In this document: positions 1-7,186 of the stretch, piece after piece
Layout of the letters: every line of letters begins with the position of its first letter
Position numbering within the stretch: the first letter of the stretch is position 1
DNA from: a virus
Virus record (IMG/VR): IMGVR_UViG_3300008107_000043
Coordinates: 1-64,000 of that record
Length of the DNA stretch: 64,000 bases
Direction: 5' to 3' (one strand)
Position numbers and translations under genes: made by a program
Notes under the pieces: generated by a model
Databases searched by the model: none
Told to the model about the DNA's origin: nothing
Seen by the model: only the letters and a program-made list of their open reading frames with translations

Positions 1-1
1 C

Positions 2-673
2 CAATATATTGATTGTGGCACTAGCGGTGGTGTTTATGGTTTGGATCGTGGATACTGTCTTATGGTTGGAGGTGGAGATACTGCAGTCGCCACTTGTAAA
101 AGCATTTTTAATGCCCTCTCCCCAGGAATTGACGCTGCCCCCAGGACTCAATTTGACTCGGACATAACTTCTGCCGAATATGGATGGTTACATTGTGGTG
201 GTCCAGGTGCAGGACATTTTGTGAAGATGGTGCATAATGGCATTGAGTATGGTATTATGCAGGCATATGCAGAGGGATTTAACATCATCAAGAACGCTAA
301 TGCAGGTGCTCAGTATGTTAGAGAAGGTGATGCTGAGGTTGCCCCAATGGCAGATCCAGAAAGTTACTGCTATGATATTGATGTTGCTGAGGTTGCTGAG
401 TTATGGCGTCGTGGTAGCGTGGTTGGGTCTTGGTTACTTGACCTTACTGCTGATGTGTTACGCAGGGATGGTAGCCTTAAACAGTTCTCTGGAGGCGTAT
501 CCGACAGTGGTGAGGGTCGTTGGACTGTTTCTGCCGCTGTGGATCTGGGGGTTCCCGCTCCTGTTATTACTACTGCCTTATTTGAAAGATTTAACTCACG
601 CAATCTCGGATCGTTCGGAGCAAAGATTCTAAATGGAATGCGTTACATGTTCGGAGGACACCACGTTAGATAA
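2..673 (+). CDS. gnd: 6-phosphogluconate dehydrogenase, C-terminal part (5' end outside window)
   Basis: The frame is open from the window edge (QYIDCGTSGGVYGLDRGYCL) to TAA at 671-673, about 223 codons, so the N-terminal NADP-binding half starts upstream. The CGTSGG and GYCLMVGG segments, followed by GPGAGHFVKMVHNGIEYG with the catalytic Lys-Asn pair, are hallmarks of Gnd, which converts 6-phosphogluconate to ribulose-5-phosphate and makes NADPH. In cyanophages this auxiliary metabolic gene is thought to push the infected cell toward the pentose phosphate pathway for nucleotide synthesis. The C-terminus (RNLGSFGAKILNGMRYMFGG) looks complete. The identity is secure; only the missing N-terminus cannot be judged. 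Confidence 0.95.
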   Translation, partial: QYIDCGTSGGVYGLDRGYCLMVGGGDTAVATCKSIFNALSPGIDAAPRTQFDSDITSAEYGWLHCGGPGAGHFVKMVHNGIEYGIMQAYAEGFNIIKNANAGAQYVREGDAEVAPMADPESYCYDIDVAEVAELWRRGSVVGSWLLDLTADVLRRDGSLKQFSGGVSDSGEGRWTVSAAVDLGVPAPVITTALFERFNSRNLGSFGAKILNGMRYMFGGHHVR

Positions 674-681
674 AATAAATA
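674..681 (+). promoter_or_regulatory. Candidate T4-type late promoter (AATAAATA)
   Basis: AATAAATA follows the gnd stop codon directly and lies about 20 bases before the HNH start. It differs from the T4 late -10 octamer TATAAATA at one position. Confidence 0.45.
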
Positions 682-701
682 TTCACAAGTCGCAGGTACT
701 T

Positions 702-1073
702 ATGGATATTCTCCAATCGCCTCAAGAATACTTGTTTAATTTGCAGACAACAAGTTCATCTGAAGCAAAACGATTATGGAGAAAACACATAAAAGAAAGT
801 TGGAATCATAAATGTGCGTATTGTAACTCTGAAGAGAATTTAACATTAGACCACGTTGTTCCCCAATCAAAAGGTGGTTTAGATATTACAAAAAATGTGG
901 TATGCTGTTGCCATTCTTGTAATCAATCCAAGGGACACGAGTATTGGAAGTTGTGGTATGTCCAACAAGACTTCTATAATGAAGATAGTCTGAATAAAAT
1001 AGAAGACTGGATGAAACCACCAAAACCTACTAATCTTTACATTTATCGCCCAAGAAGGAATAATGCTTCATGA
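702..1073 (+). CDS. HNH endonuclease
   Basis: The 123-residue protein has two CxxC zinc knuckles (CAYC and CHSC) around LTLDHVVPQSKGG, then a CN..KG motif. This is the compact HNH/McrA fold of metal-dependent DNA nucleases. ATG 702 was chosen because an upstream in-frame alternative would overlap gnd, and because 702 lies just after the AATAAATA late-promoter-like box. It is a free-standing HNH protein. It could act as a homing-type nuclease or in DNA processing or packaging; the sequence does not say which. Confidence 0.85.
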   Translation: MDILQSPQEYLFNLQTTSSSEAKRLWRKHIKESWNHKCAYCNSEENLTLDHVVPQSKGGLDITKNVVCCCHSCNQSKGHEYWKLWYVQQDFYNEDSLNKIEDWMKPPKPTNLYIYRPRRNNAS

Positions 1074-1213
1074 TAAGTTCAACAACTCCATATAAACTTG
1101 CAGAAGTCATCAGAGACACTTGGCCTGGACTTTACAACTCTCCAAAAAAGACTTATAATGAGAAACCACCATCTACATCAAATGAATCAGATACAAAAAC
1201 TTCAACAGATTGA
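1070..1213 (+). CDS. Small hypothetical protein (47 aa)
   Basis: ATG 1070 overlaps the HNH stop in an ATGA arrangement, which suggests translational coupling. The product starts MISSTTPYKLAEVIRDTWPG and ends in a Thr/Ser/Lys-rich tail. Its 3' end overlaps the next reading frame by about 30 bases. No family is recognised. Coupling supports a real gene, but its short length leaves doubt. Confidence 0.45.
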   Translation: MISSTTPYKLAEVIRDTWPGLYNSPKKTYNEKPPSTSNESDTKTSTD

Positions 1214-1445
1214 ATATACTGATCATTATTCAGTCTTTGATAGGAATGGTAAAAAAATTTGTGATACTGCAACCATTCAAGATGCTATGTTGATGGTATC
1301 TTTTGCAGAGGGGAGGACTTACAAGCAAGTTAAAATTCTTCTTGATCAGGTTGTAAATATTCCATCAACAAGAATGGAAGATGATAAACAACTTGAAGCA
1401 CAAAATGTTTTGCCCGAAAGAATGGCAGAACCTGTAATTGTATAA
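1182..1445 (+). CDS. Conserved cyanophage hypothetical protein (87 aa)
   Basis: The product begins MNQIQKLQQIEYTDHYSVF and continues with FDRNGKKICDT, a compact mixed alpha/beta protein without membrane segments. ATG 1182 is preferred over ATG 1158 because the conserved-looking part begins at Met-Asn-Gln, but either start overlaps the upstream small gene. The glutaredoxin gene follows 23 bases later. Function unknown. Confidence 0.6.
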   Translation: MNQIQKLQQIEYTDHYSVFDRNGKKICDTATIQDAMLMVSFAEGRTYKQVKILLDQVVNIPSTRMEDDKQLEAQNVLPERMAEPVIV

Positions 1446-1468
1446 ATTACCTTATATACTTAACAATC

Positions 1469-1708
1469 ATGAAATTTACAGTTTATTCAAAAGACGGTTG
1501 CCCATATTGCAGCAAAATCAAGCAGGTGCTAGAGTTAGCAAATCTTGAGCATGTAGTTTATACTCTAGGGACTAACTTTGATCGTGAAGGATTTTATTCT
1601 GAATTTGGGGAAGGTTCTACATTTCCTCAAGTTATCCTGAATGATCAAACACATCTTGGAGGATGTACGGACACAGTTCAATATCTTAAGGAGCAAAATC
1701 TAGTCTAA
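1469..1708 (+). CDS. Glutaredoxin
   Basis: The 79-residue thioredoxin-fold protein has the CPYC redox active site at residues 11-14 (DGCPYCSKIKQVL), the cis-proline segment STFPQV and a C-terminal LGGCTDT glutathione-site motif. It would reduce disulfides, most plausibly serving ribonucleotide reductase during phage DNA synthesis, as NrdC does in T4. Its TAA stop overlaps the ATG of the next gene (TAATG), so the two are probably translated together. Confidence 0.92.
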   Translation: MKFTVYSKDGCPYCSKIKQVLELANLEHVVYTLGTNFDREGFYSEFGEGSTFPQVILNDQTHLGGCTDTVQYLKEQNLV

Positions 1709-2067
1709 TGGAATCTACTTTTCACGAAGTTTATTTTGATGTTGAAAAGGCAATCGATCTTGCTTTCAATGGACAATTTGTTTTAAAGTTTTATGATTAC
1801 TTAAAAATTCGTGGAACACTTAGGCGTGAGGTAGAAGAGTTTATTGAAAGTACCACTGCAACTGAAATTAGTAATCTTGTGATGGATCTGGACGAATATC
1901 TAGAAGGTGGTGCTGATGAAATACATAAACAATTGCGTGAAGGTTATGGTCATATTCCAAAACCACAAGCAAGAAAGATAAGAAATTATCTTTATGCAAT
2001 TCTTGAAGACGCTTGGAAATATAACCATGATAAACGACCAGGAAGACGGAAAAAGCAAACTAAATAA
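1708..2067 (+). CDS. Conserved hypothetical protein (119 aa)
   Basis: The start overlaps the glutaredoxin stop by one base. The protein is hydrophilic and predicted mostly helical, with an acidic middle (MDLDEYLEGGADEIHKQL) and a very basic C-terminus (KRPGRRKKQTK) that could bind nucleic acid. No family is recognised. It sits in a run of overlapping small genes with glutaredoxin. Confidence 0.7.
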   Translation: MESTFHEVYFDVEKAIDLAFNGQFVLKFYDYLKIRGTLRREVEEFIESTTATEISNLVMDLDEYLEGGADEIHKQLREGYGHIPKPQARKIRNYLYAILEDAWKYNHDKRPGRRKKQTK

Positions 2068-2236
2068 ACCAGAACCCCAGATTAATCGGGGTGTTGAACT
2101 GTTACTTAGGAATAGGAGGAAGAGAGAGTCATCAAAGCCAAAAACTTTTCAAGTGAAGTTTGGTAAAATGATTTCTCTCTTTCGTAGAGAGTTTCATTTC
2201 TTCATTGAATTTCACTTTGATATTAGAAAAAAATAA
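2027..2236 (+). CDS. Small basic hypothetical protein (69 aa)
   Basis: ATG 2027 lies inside the 3' end of the preceding gene and gives MINDQEDGKSKLNKPEPQ, then a strongly basic region and a Phe-rich end (SLFRREFHFFIEFHFDIRKK). No homology is recognised. The frame is open between its neighbours and fills the gap to the next gene. Existence is likely but not certain. Confidence 0.5.
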   Translation: MINDQEDGKSKLNKPEPQINRGVELLLRNRRKRESSKPKTFQVKFGKMISLFRREFHFFIEFHFDIRKK

Positions 2237-2254
2237 CTCTCTGGAGAAAGAAAA

Positions 2255-2485
2255 ATGTTAGCAGTAACTCTAACCATCGGCACATTAGTTTCAATAATGT
2301 TCTTTTTTGTTGGTGGTATGTTAGGATGGATGGCAAAGCAACATTTCTATGAAAGAAATTATATTGCTTCACTAAACACGCATCCAGAGATGTTTGATGA
2401 AAATGGGAATATTATTCCTGACGAAATTTTAGCAGTACGATTTGAGAATGACTATGACTACGACGAAGACGAAGAAGACGACTGA
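2255..2485 (+). CDS. Small single-pass membrane protein (76 aa)
   Basis: Residues 3-27 are hydrophobic (TLTIGTLVSIMFFFVGGMLG), a clear transmembrane helix or uncleaved signal anchor. A soluble domain follows, ending in a strongly acidic tail (YDYDEDEEDD). GGAG occurs about 10 bases before ATG (ctctggagaaag). The acidic-tail codons overlap the start of the next gene in another frame. Likely inserted in the host inner or thylakoid membrane; function unknown. Confidence 0.7.
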   Translation: MLAVTLTIGTLVSIMFFFVGGMLGWMAKQHFYERNYIASLNTHPEMFDENGNIIPDEILAVRFENDYDYDEDEEDD

Positions 2486-3020
2486 AAAACCTATTGACAG
2501 TCTTCCTCCAAATCCATTTGTTTTTGAAATTCTAGAACTTGCTTCTAAGCAACGCTCTACAGAAAAGAAAATCGAGGTTCTTAAAACCTACGAACACGAT
2601 TCTCTAAAGACTATTTTTATTTGGAATTTTGATGATACTGTAATCTCTCTTCTTCCTGAGGGAGATGTTCCTTATGGGGATCTAAAGGATCAGAATGTAT
2701 ATTCTGGAACTCTGTCACAAAATCTATCTAGAGAAGCAGTTGGTGGCGAATCTGCTACTGGACAAGATTTGGATGGTAGGGGACGCACTTCTTTGCGTAA
2801 AGAATATCAAAACCTTTATCACTATGTGAAGGGTGGTAATAATACACTTTCTACTATTCGTAGAGAGATGATGTTTATCAATCTTCTTCAGGGTCTTCAT
2901 CCGAAAGAAGCAGAGATTTTAATTCTTGTTAAAGACAGACGACTCATTGATAAATATAAAATCAATCACGAAATTGTAAAGAGTGCATATCCTGAAATTA
3001 CTTGGGGTGGTCGTTCGTGA
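2454..3020 (+). CDS. Conserved cyanophage protein (DUF6433-like)
   Basis: The 188-residue protein starts with a Thr/Lys-rich leader (MTTTKTKKTTEKPIDSLPPN). ATG 2454 was chosen over ATG 2448 and TTG 2442 because the conserved part starts there. The body carries FVFEILELASKQRSTEKKIE and ends with HPKEAEILILVKDRRL. I recall this as a conserved cyanomyovirus family (DUF6433) of unknown role. It overlaps the upstream membrane-protein gene by about 30 bases, and its TGA is shared with the GTG start of the next gene. Confidence 0.7.
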   Translation: MTTTKTKKTTEKPIDSLPPNPFVFEILELASKQRSTEKKIEVLKTYEHDSLKTIFIWNFDDTVISLLPEGDVPYGDLKDQNVYSGTLSQNLSREAVGGESATGQDLDGRGRTSLRKEYQNLYHYVKGGNNTLSTIRREMMFINLLQGLHPKEAEILILVKDRRLIDKYKINHEIVKSAYPEITWGGRS

Positions 3021-3370
3021 GTAGACTTCGTAATGTTGTAAGAAATGAACAGGAGGAGCAACAATTGGATAAGGTAAATGAAAATTATATTGTTCCTTCT
3101 CAATATGGTTGTGAGATTCTTTTAGAAAAAACTGCAATTGAAAAAACAAAAGATGCTTCTTTTCCCAGCGATGCATATCTAGTTTGGTATGTTGTTGATG
3201 GTAAAGAATGTATTGATCTTTGTCGTGCAGCAAAAAAAGTAAGTCTTTTTGATATGTACTATGACAAATATGGTCCTGGTTCTATTCAAAAAATTGACTT
3301 TGGTTATGGAAGAGTTAATCCCAAACTATGGGGATACAAAGCACCTGAGGCAAAAAAGAAAAGAAAATGA
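3017..3370 (+). CDS. Conserved hypothetical protein (117 aa, GTG start)
   Basis: GTG 3017 overlaps the preceding stop as GTGA, which suggests coupled translation; an in-frame TTG at 3002 is less likely. The product starts MSRLRNVVRNEQEEQQLDKV, contains FDMYYDKYGPGSIQKIDFGY, and ends in a basic tail (APEAKKKRK). Its ATGA overlap with the next gene continues the coupled series. No function is recognised. Confidence 0.65.
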   Translation: MSRLRNVVRNEQEEQQLDKVNENYIVPSQYGCEILLEKTAIEKTKDASFPSDAYLVWYVVDGKECIDLCRAAKKVSLFDMYYDKYGPGSIQKIDFGYGRVNPKLWGYKAPEAKKKRK

Positions 3371-3552
3371 GTGAAGGTTTTAGTGAAGAAAAGATTGAAG
3401 TCTCAATCTATAAAGATGAAGTTAAAAAGTTACTGAAGAAGTATAAAAAAGTTAAAAAGTATATGAAGTCTCCTCTGTTTACAGTCAAGACTATGGATGG
3501 TACGGAGAAATATGTAAGCAAACTAATTCAAGAAGCAGAGGAGAATCCATAG
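3367..3552 (+). CDS. Small Lys-rich hypothetical protein (61 aa)
   Basis: It overlaps the previous stop (ATGA). The first half is a charged helix rich in Lys and Glu (VKKLLKKYKKVKKYMKSP); the second half resembles a short beta-rich domain (FTVKTMDGTEKYVSKLI). No family is recognised. It sits just upstream of speD in the same operon. Confidence 0.65.
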   Translation: MSEGFSEEKIEVSIYKDEVKKLLKKYKKVKKYMKSPLFTVKTMDGTEKYVSKLIQEAEENP

Positions 3553-3556
3553 TCTA

Positions 3557-3883
3557 ATGGGGAAGCATTATTTACTTAACTTGTACGGATGCTCGTTTGT
3601 CCTTTTGGACGACGAGCGTTGTCTTATAGACTTACTAGAAAATGCAGCAGTTGCAAGCGGTGCTACTGTGATTCAAACTATTTCAAAGAAGTTTGAACCA
3701 CAAGGAGTCACCGTTATTTGTCTTCTTTCAGAAAGTCATATCTCAATTCATACTTGGCCTGAGGAAGGTAAAGCAGCAGTTGATGTCTATACTTGTGGTG
3801 ATTGCAACCCCAAAATTGGTTGTGACATCATTATTCAACAACTTTATGCTCAGAATCATACTCTGAGTTATATTGAACGGTAA
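3557..3883 (+). CDS. speD: S-adenosylmethionine decarboxylase proenzyme
   Basis: The 108-residue prokaryotic-type SpeD has the self-cleavage segment ESHISIHTWPEEGKAAVDVY. The conserved Ser after Glu becomes the pyruvoyl cofactor, and the His-Trp-Pro-Glu and CGDCNP segments complete the active site. It makes decarboxylated SAM, the aminopropyl donor for spermidine and spermine; polyamines may help condense or charge-neutralise phage DNA. Many cyanophages carry it as an auxiliary metabolic gene. The length matches the compact bacterial class. Confidence 0.93.
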   Translation: MGKHYLLNLYGCSFVLLDDERCLIDLLENAAVASGATVIQTISKKFEPQGVTVICLLSESHISIHTWPEEGKAAVDVYTCGDCNPKIGCDIIIQQLYAQNHTLSYIER

Positions 3884-3891
3884 AATAAATA
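3884..3891 (+). promoter_or_regulatory. Candidate late promoter (AATAAATA)
   Basis: The octamer begins directly after the speD stop codon, 22 bases before the next ATG. One mismatch to the T4 late consensus. Confidence 0.5.
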
Positions 3892-3912
3892 ACACTATAT
3901 CTGGTAAAGTTT

Positions 3913-4233
3913 ATGCTCTCTACACAATATCGTCTTCGGCTTGAAGCAATATGTGAACGAATTGTAAAAGGTGAATCAGTAGAATTGAGTGAAATGATCT
4001 GGGCAGAGAAACTTGCTCAGGCAAATAGAAGTGCAGGTACTCTGCTTCGTCAAGCAAGACGGAAAGCAGAAAATCCTGATATGCAAGAAGGTGGATTGGA
4101 TGATTTTTTGAACCAACTTGATATTGGTGGAATTGGTCACGAGTCCAAAGGAGTGTCTGGATTTGACACAGTGGATGATATTATAGATTTCTTCACTGAA
4201 GATAAACCAGATGACTGGAGACAAAGAGATTGA
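3913..4233 (+). CDS. Conserved cyanophage hypothetical protein (106 aa)
   Basis: The product starts MLSTQYRLRLEAICERIVKG, has a charged helical N-terminal half (EMIWAEKLAQANRSAGTLLR) and an acidic C-terminus ending FFTEDKPDDWRQRD. I recognise the general sequence as conserved in cyanomyoviruses but know no function. It is the last gene before a strong terminator and has its own late-promoter-like box, so it may be a single-gene unit. Confidence 0.7.
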   Translation: MLSTQYRLRLEAICERIVKGESVELSEMIWAEKLAQANRSAGTLLRQARRKAENPDMQEGGLDDFLNQLDIGGIGHESKGVSGFDTVDDIIDFFTEDKPDDWRQRD

Positions 4234-4235
4234 GA

Positions 4236-4266
4236 AAGAGGGGTACTTGACTACCCCTCTTTTTTT
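4236..4266 (+). terminator. Rho-independent terminator
   Basis: A perfect 10-bp stem, AAGAGGGGTA pairing with TACCCCTCTT, around a 6-base loop is followed by a run of T. It ends the speD-side transcription unit. Confidence 0.9.
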
Positions 4267-4298
4267 GTGTATAATTACCTTTGTCCGGGTTGATATGA

Positions 4299-4466
4299 AT
4301 GGATCAAGAAAAGCTTAAGTTAATTGTACAAAATCTTGAATCTCTGGTAGAATGCCTTAAGTCAGAGATTTGTTCTGATGTAGATGAATATAAACCTCTA
4401 CCATACGAACAAATCTCTCAGTACATTTCAGATTACGACGAAGTATTTTATGACGATGAAGTTTGA
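4299..4466 (+). CDS. Small acidic hypothetical protein (55 aa)
   Basis: ATG 4299 gives MDQEKLKLIVQNLESLVECL and ends in a Tyr/Asp-rich tail (SDYDEVFYDDEV). The N-terminal half looks like an amphipathic helix. It overlaps the thyX start by 17 bases, so the two genes are probably coupled. It is the first gene after the terminator at 4236-4266. No family is recognised. Confidence 0.55.
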   Translation: MDQEKLKLIVQNLESLVECLKSEICSDVDEYKPLPYEQISQYISDYDEVFYDDEV

Positions 4467-5169
4467 AGACTACGAACTTATGAAACCAGAAGTAAAACTA
4501 ATTAGTGTTACTCCTGATGCAGAGAAGCACATGGCATATTGTGCTCGCGTAAGTAATCCAAACAATCAAGAGAATGATAATTTCTCTGGATTACTTAAGT
4601 ATTGTATTAAGCATCAACACTGGAGTATTTTTGAACAGGCAACAATGACTGTTGAGATTAATACGACTCGTGGTATTGCAGCTCAGATACTGCGGCACAG
4701 GTCATTTACATTTCAGGAGTTTTCTCAACGGTATGCGGATACGAATCTGCTTGGTGGAACTATTCCTCTGCCAGAACTTCGTCGTCAGGATACAAAAAAT
4801 CGCCAGAACTCAATTAATGATATGGGCGATTATCTGAAACTGACATTGCTTGAAGATATTCGGATTCATTTTGCAGCTGCTCAGAGACTCTACGATCGCC
4901 TTCTAGAGGCAGGAGTGGCAAAGGAGTGTGCAAGGTTCGTTCTGCCTCTAGCAACGCCTACACGCCTCTATATGACGGGTTCTGTGAGGTCCTGGATTCA
5001 CTATATCGATCTTCGCTCTGGACACGGTACACAGAAAGAGCATAAGGATATTGCAGAAGCAATTCGTTGTCTCTTTACCTGTCAGTTTCCTGCTGTATCT
5101 TCTGCACTTGAATGGACTCGTGAAGGTTGTGCAGAATGTGTAGATGCACCTTCTATTTGCATAGAATAA
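4450..5169 (+). CDS. thyX: Flavin-dependent thymidylate synthase
   Basis: The 239-residue protein carries the ThyX signature RHRX7S at residues 82-92 (RHRSFTFQEFS), followed by QRYAD. A C-terminal RSWIHYIDLRSGHGTQKEH segment supplies further FAD/dUMP-binding residues. ThyX methylates dUMP to dTMP using methylene-THF and FADH2, supplying dTTP for phage replication. ATG 4450 is preferred to an upstream ATG at 4384, which would run through the preceding small gene; ATG 4456 is an alternative. Confidence 0.93.
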   Translation: MTMKFEDYELMKPEVKLISVTPDAEKHMAYCARVSNPNNQENDNFSGLLKYCIKHQHWSIFEQATMTVEINTTRGIAAQILRHRSFTFQEFSQRYADTNLLGGTIPLPELRRQDTKNRQNSINDMGDYLKLTLLEDIRIHFAAAQRLYDRLLEAGVAKECARFVLPLATPTRLYMTGSVRSWIHYIDLRSGHGTQKEHKDIAEAIRCLFTCQFPAVSSALEWTREGCAECVDAPSICIE

Positions 5170-5172
5170 ATA
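5165..5172 (+). promoter_or_regulatory. Candidate late promoter overlapping the thyX stop (AATAAATA)
   Basis: The TAA stop of thyX (5167-5169) forms the middle of the octamer. The next start is TTG 5199. Confidence 0.5.
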
Positions 5173-5198
5173 TCCTTATATAAAATGGAGTAATAAAG

Positions 5199-5447
5199 TT
5201 GGCAACTTATCCTGTTATTAATAAAGAAACTGGTGAACAAAAAGATGTTGTAATGAGTGTTCACGATTGGGATCAATGGAAAAAGGACAATCCAGAGTGG
5301 GATAGAGATTGGTCTGATCCATCTACTTGCCCAAGTTCAGGAGAACTGGGAGAAGTTTATGATAGACTGAAGAAATCTCATCCAGGATGGAATGATGTTC
5401 TTCACAGAGCATCAAAGGTTCCTGGTTCAAAAGTAAAATCTATCTGA
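5199..5447 (+). CDS. Conserved cyanophage protein next to phoH (82 aa, TTG start)
   Basis: The TTG at 5199 is taken as start: a Shine-Dalgarno GGAG lies about 10 bases upstream, and MATYPVINKETGEQKDV matches the form of a family regularly found beside cyanophage phoH. The protein is small, rich in Trp and Asp (WDQWKKDNPEWDRDWSDP) and ends in a basic tail. No catalytic motif is visible; function unknown. Confidence 0.75.
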   Translation: MATYPVINKETGEQKDVVMSVHDWDQWKKDNPEWDRDWSDPSTCPSSGELGEVYDRLKKSHPGWNDVLHRASKVPGSKVKSI

Positions 5448-5455
5448 CTCTTATT

Positions 5456-6208
5456 ATGGCAAGAAAAAATACTCCCAAGAATCCAGTTCCTTTTGGTATG
5501 AGTAATAGGCAAATGAAAAGGAAAAAACCAATTAGTTCTGATATTATAAGAGAGATTGAACCTCTCACAGATAATCAAGAAGCACTATTTAAGTCTTATA
5601 AGTTAGAACAAAATATTGTTGCTTATGGATGTGCTGGTACAGGTAAAACATTCATTACCTTGTATAATGCACTAAGAGATGTTCTTGATGAAAAAACTCC
5701 TTATGAGAAAATCTATATTGTAAGGTCTCTTGTTGCAACTCGTGAGATTGGTTTCCTTCCTGGAGACCATGAAGATAAGTCTTCTCTTTATCAGATTCCA
5801 TATAAGAATATGGTTAAGTATATGTTTGAGTTGCCTGATGAAGCATCGTTCGAAATGCTGTATGGAAACCTCAAAACTCAAGGAACGATTAGTTTTTGGA
5901 GTACTTCTTTTATTCGGGGAACTACTCTGGACAATGCAATCATTATTGTAGATGAGTTTCAGAATCTAAACTTTCACGAACTTGATAGTATCATTACTCG
6001 TGTTGGAGAGAATAGTAAAATTATGTTCTGTGGTGATGCTACTCAATCTGACTTAGTTAAAACAAACGAAAAGAATGGTATTATTGATTTTATGAAGATT
6101 CTCCGTGTAATGCCTTCAATTGATATTGTTGAATTTGGTGTAGGAGATATTGTCCGCTCTGGATTTGTTAAAGAGTATATTATTGCAAAAATGGAATCTG
6201 GTCTATGA
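5456..6208 (+). CDS. phoH: PhoH-like P-loop ATPase
   Basis: The 250-residue protein has a Walker A loop (GCAGTGKT, residues 58-65) and a Walker B segment IIIVDEFQN typical of PhoH. The following GDATQSDL resembles a helicase sensor motif. PhoH is very widespread in marine phages; proposed roles include RNA metabolism and response to phosphate stress, but its function in phages is unproven. The stop overlaps the next ATG (ATGA). No PHO-box-like regulatory repeat was seen upstream. Confidence 0.93.
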   Translation: MARKNTPKNPVPFGMSNRQMKRKKPISSDIIREIEPLTDNQEALFKSYKLEQNIVAYGCAGTGKTFITLYNALRDVLDEKTPYEKIYIVRSLVATREIGFLPGDHEDKSSLYQIPYKNMVKYMFELPDEASFEMLYGNLKTQGTISFWSTSFIRGTTLDNAIIIVDEFQNLNFHELDSIITRVGENSKIMFCGDATQSDLVKTNEKNGIIDFMKILRVMPSIDIVEFGVGDIVRSGFVKEYIIAKMESGL

Positions 6209-6885
6209 GTTTTATTCATCATAATTATCTGGGTGACATTGAACTAGAATGTAAAACTACAGAAAGCATCCGTCTCTATAATCTGCCCAATGGAGACTGG
6301 GTGCCTTCTATTACTTCTGTTACTTCCTTTTATAACAAAGATATCTTTGTTAAGTGGAGACAAAGAGTTGGTCTTGAAGAAGCAAACCGTATTACTAAAA
6401 GAGCAACGGCAAGAGGAACAGATTTTCACCAAGTCTGTCAGGACTATTTGGAAAACAAGGAATTGGATTGGAACAATTACCAACCAATGACAAAGATTAT
6501 GTTCATTCATGCTAAACCTTATCTTGATAAGATAAATAATATTCATGCAATTGAAAGGACTTTATATTCAGAATATCTTGGACTCGCTGGAAGAGTAGAT
6601 TGTATTGCAGAATATGAAGGAGAACTTGCGGTTATAGACTTTAAAACATCAGATAAGATTAAACCTGAGGAGTGGATTGAAAACTATTTCGTTCAAGAAA
6701 TGTTTTATGCTGCTGCTTACTATGAACTGACTAATATCGCTCCAGTTAAATTGATCACTTTAATGGTTACTCCTAGTGGTGAAGTTAAAGTATTTGACAA
6801 AAGGAACAAAGGCGATTATATTAAGTTATTAGTTCGGTATATCAAAAAATTTGTACATCACAATACTGGGTCAGATGGAGAATGA
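6205..6885 (+). CDS. PD-(D/E)XK-type exonuclease-like protein
   Basis: The 226-residue protein contains LAGRVDCIAEYEGELAVIDF followed by KTS, the D...(D/E)xK core of the PD-(D/E)XK nuclease fold. An N-terminal ITSVTSFYNKDIFVKWRQRVG and a central TARGTDFHQVCQDYL resemble the MGME1/RecB-like exonuclease arrangement. It overlaps phoH by 4 bases and gp33 by 11, in the replication gene block. Likely role: processing of DNA ends or recombination intermediates. Catalysis is inferred from the motif only. Confidence 0.78.
   Translation: MSFIHHNYLGDIELECKTTESIRLYNLPNGDWVPSITSVTSFYNKDIFVKWRQRVGLEEANRITKRATARGTDFHQVCQDYLENKELDWNNYQPMTKIMFIHAKPYLDKINNIHAIERTLYSEYLGLAGRVDCIAEYEGELAVIDFKTSDKIKPEEWIENYFVQEMFYAAAYYELTNIAPVKLITLMVTPSGEVKVFDKRNKGDYIKLLVRYIKKFVHHNTGSDGE
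6794..6822 (+). promoter_or_regulatory. Sigma70-type promoter for gp33
   Basis: TTGACA (6794-6799), a 17-base spacer and TATATT (6817-6822) lie inside the 3' end of the nuclease gene, about 50 bases before the gp33 start. This suits recognition by the host RNA polymerase. Confidence 0.6.
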
Positions 6886-7132
6886 ACTAGAAAAGGTACT
6901 GGAAAGTAAATTCTTTTGCCCATCAAGATTTGCTCAAGAGATTGAAAATCTTGTTCAAATTAATGGGGATATGAGTTACATTGATGCAATCATTCACTTT
7001 TGTGAGATGAATAGTATTGATGTGGAGTCGGTCCCCAAACTTATTTCTAAACCTCTTAAGGAAAAGATTAAGTACGAAGCAATGGAACTTAATTTTCTCA
7101 AGAGAAGTTCCAGGGCAAAATTACCCCTTTAA
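6875..7132 (+). CDS. gp33: gp33-like late transcription co-activator
   Basis: ATG 6875 gives an 85-residue protein (MENELEKVLESKFFCPSRFA), acidic at the N-terminus and basic at the C-terminus (FLKRSSRAKLPL). Size, position next to 59/32 and the helical pattern fit T4 gp33, which bridges RNA polymerase to the gp45 sliding clamp at late promoters. It would act on the TATAAATA-type boxes seen across the window. Its stop codon lies in the loop of a CCCC...GGGG hairpin (7124-7145) that is part of an intergenic cassette duplicated at 28.6 kb. Confidence 0.75.
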   Translation: MENELEKVLESKFFCPSRFAQEIENLVQINGDMSYIDAIIHFCEMNSIDVESVPKLISKPLKEKIKYEAMELNFLKRSSRAKLPL

Positions 7133-7186
7133 TTCATTTTAGGGGAGAAATTTTTCCCGGCAAAAAATCACTATATTACTTTTTTA
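7124..7186 (+). promoter_or_regulatory. Intergenic cassette copy A: stop-codon hairpin plus TCCCGGCAAAAA box
   Basis: CCCC (7124-7127) pairs with GGGG (7142-7145) around the gp33 stop. TCCCGGCAAAAA begins at 7155, a -10-like TATATT lies at 7172-7177, and the gp59 ATG follows at 7187. The same order occurs at 28634-28701. No -35 hexamer is visible, so the CCCGGC box may take its place as an activator site, in the way the MotA box does in T4 middle promoters. That role is inference. Confidence 0.5.

Noticed and set aside
237-632. Plus-strand reading frame of 131 codons and a minus-strand frame of 77 codons inside gnd
   Set aside because: Both are frame shadows of the well-supported gnd frame.
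4384-4449. Upstream ATG of thyX
   Set aside because: The extra 22 residues show no ThyX similarity and lie within the small gene at 4299-4466.
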